From Acidiferrobacteraceae bacterium (GTDB lineage: Bacteria > Pseudomonadota > Gammaproteobacteria > Acidiferrobacterales > Acidiferrobacteraceae), in contig DAHWKH010000050.1 of NCBI GenBank assembly GCA_027343725.1, positions 1 to 6,920 on the forward strand: 6,920 nucleotides of DNA, read 5' to 3'. The notes under the pieces were generated by a model. The model was not told the origin of the DNA, ran no database searches, and saw nothing but the letters and a program-made list of their open reading frames with translations. Of the stretch, positions 5,536 to 6,920 are shown in pieces (within the stretch, counting starts at the first letter, position 1; every line of letters begins with the position of its first letter). The position numbers and the translations under genes were made by a program.

Positions 5536-6920
5536 TTGTGATGGGTCCAGGGCTGCAGCATGAAGGTCTGGTATTCGACGGCTTCCATGTCCTGGTCGAG
5601 CCATACCAAGCCTACGAGCACCGAGATGAGTAGCGACAGAGAGAAGCCATACCCGTAGAAGTAAAGGCCGAGGTGCGTGCTGAGGATTGAGAGCCCGAGA
5701 TTGAGCACAAGGAACATCGCGGCGAGCTCCACCACGCGCGCGCGACGATCGAGATAGAAGAAGATATTGAGAATTCCCATGAGCGCCACCTGGAGGCTCG
5801 TGCCGACGACGTCGATCTTGAATAGCGGTACATAGAGGAGTGAGATACCCAGTGTCCTCAGCACCGCGGGCCCGACCACGAACGCCAGGATCGTGGTGAG
5901 AGACTGGAGCTTTATGATGTCGAAGATGCCGGTCTTGGCACTTGTCACCATGCCGTTTCGCATGTTGCGAATATACGAGAGGCTTGCGCCCTCGCGCACG
6001 CCTTCATAGAACCGATCGTAGTAATCAACGAAATCGGTCTCGACACGCATGAGAAATACCGCCATACCCGGAATGATAGCGAGATAAGCGAGAAAGATCG
6101 GGAGATCATATATGGCCGACGCGCGCAGCGGGCCAATCACCGGTTGGCTGGTGCCCGGCGTGAACCAAAACACGAACTTGTCCGCCCATATTGCTGCGTT
6201 ATACAGAAATCCGCAGGCCAGCAGCGAGGGATACATGCGTCCGGGCCTCAGGAAATCGAAGGCCAGGAAATTCGGCGACGGATAGTCGCGGTAGACCGTA
6301 GCGAGGAGCCCGACAAGCAGCAGGCACTGGCCGAGCAGGAAGGCGAACAACAGGCCGACCAGGCCGAAGGGCCGCATCATGAGTCCGATGCCAAGCGTGG
6401 CGCCATAGGCAACGGCGAAGCTTGCCACAATGGCACGGTAGTGTTTTAGACCCGTGAGCATGACCGCCACCACCCAGATGCCGGTGAGCAGGCCAAAGAG
6501 CGCGATCATAAGTAAGCGGTAGACCAATCCCGTCCCCGAGAACACAAAGAGCATCACGATGGCCGCGAGTCCGAAGGCGCTGCCCATGGCCACCACCAGC
6601 AAGCCATTCAGATTGGGCAGCACGCGGTCATGCTCGCGATCGAAGATCCGGTCAGCGACGTAACGCGTGAAAGCGAGTTGCCAGATTCCGCAGAAGATCA
6701 GGCTGGTCGCGATCAGATAGGTGACAGAGGTCTGGAATTCGCTTATGAGACGCGGGGGAAAGACGTGATTTTCGCTGAGGAAACCCAGAAATATGACACC
6801 GAGGATGGACACGACCCATGGTCCCGCGCTGATGATGCCAGCGTAGGAGTAGGCACGCACGATGCCAAGATAGTCGTTGTGACGCATGAGCTTGCGCAGC
6901 GCGAAACCTATGCCTGCCAT
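5490..6920 (-). CDS. pelG: Pel exopolysaccharide biosynthesis membrane protein PelG
   Basis: Polytopic inner-membrane protein of the Pel system, related to flippase-type exporters. With PelD, PelE and the glycosyltransferase PelF it forms the membrane complex thought to move the Pel polymer to the periplasm. The N-terminus MAGIGFALRKLM, then RAYSYAGIISAGPWVVSILG (22-41), is characteristic of PelG. About twelve hydrophobic segments run from residue 25 to 440. A polar stretch near 292-330 (VETDFVDYYDRFYEGVREG) matches the cytoplasmic loop of the family. It has 476 residues, about 20 more than the P. aeruginosa protein (456), with a basic, Gly/Ala-rich tail. The start ATG is the last codon of the window on this strand and fits the family N-terminus, so the gene is complete. 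pelF and the other pel genes are expected just beyond 6920. It converges on galE across a 168-base gap. Confidence 0.9.
   Translation of the reverse strand: MAGIGFALRKLMRHNDYLGIVRAYSYAGIISAGPWVVSILGVIFLGFLSENHVFPPRLISEFQTSVTYLIATSLIFCGIWQLAFTRYVADRIFDREHDRVLPNLNGLLVVAMGSAFGLAAIVMLFVFSGTGLVYRLLMIALFGLLTGIWVVAVMLTGLKHYRAIVASFAVAYGATLGIGLMMRPFGLVGLLFAFLLGQCLLLVGLLATVYRDYPSPNFLAFDFLRPGRMYPSLLACGFLYNAAIWADKFVFWFTPGTSQPVIGPLRASAIYDLPIFLAYLAIIPGMAVFLMRVETDFVDYYDRFYEGVREGASLSYIRNMRNGMVTSAKTGIFDIIKLQSLTTILAFVVGPAVLRTLGISLLYVPLFKIDVVGTSLQVALMGILNIFFYLDRRARVVELAAMFLVLNLGLSILSTHLGLYFYGYGFSLSLLISVLVGLVWLDQDMEAVEYQTFMLQPWTHHKGRHGARAASGENAA

Noticed and set aside
1..6920. tRNA, rRNA, CRISPR array, insertion sequence or phage element
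   Set aside because: No cloverleaf-like sequence, regular direct-repeat/spacer pattern, transposase or integrase frame was seen. The window is filled by ordinary metabolic and membrane genes.

Overview
The window reads as the chromosome of a GC-rich proteobacterium, probably a gammaproteobacterium. The basis is a cyo-type terminal oxidase in cyoB-cyoC-cyoD order, an FdhD, a GalE close to the enterobacterial type, and a PelG of the Pel exopolysaccharide system. Codons favour G or C at third positions. No mobile element, CRISPR array, tRNA or rRNA is visible, and no stretch longer than 300 bases lacks a gene.

Layout. (1) Positions 1-2784, + strand: the end of a cytochrome bo-type quinol oxidase operon. 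cyoB enters already in progress, with about 122 N-terminal residues missing relative to E. coli CyoB. It is joined to cyoC and then cyoD by 4-base ATGA stop/start overlaps. (2) Positions 2591-4099, - strand: a probable two-gene unit, an AhpD-like (carboxymuconolactone decarboxylase family) protein followed by fdhD, with fdhD converging on cyoD. Neither the cyoD nor the fdhD frame stops where its family normally ends, so each runs through the other; a one-base indel around 2710-2752 is the simplest explanation. (3) Positions 4100-4307: a divergent intergenic region with a candidate promoter for each direction, an imperfect hairpin and a short palindrome. (4) Positions 4308-5321, + strand: a GTG-started galE. 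(5) Positions 5322-5489: a GC-rich convergent gap with hairpins and a repeated motif. (6) Positions 5490-6920, - strand: a complete pelG, whose start codon is exactly at the window edge; the rest of a pel operon would lie beyond it.

Functional reading. The left half is respiratory: a haem-copper quinol oxidase, plus a maturation factor for molybdenum/tungsten formate dehydrogenase. The right half is envelope polysaccharide: GalE makes UDP-galactose-type sugars, and its gatekeeper residue is Cys298, which suggests it can also interconvert UDP-GlcNAc and UDP-GalNAc. Pel is a GalNAc-rich polymer, so galE beside pelG may be a precursor-supply partnership. This is inference, because the two genes are convergent and not in one operon.

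I see no clearly new multi-gene system here. The most worthwhile points are the mutual read-through of cyoD and fdhD, the GalE gatekeeper residue next to pelG, and the divergent CyoC and CyoD subunits.
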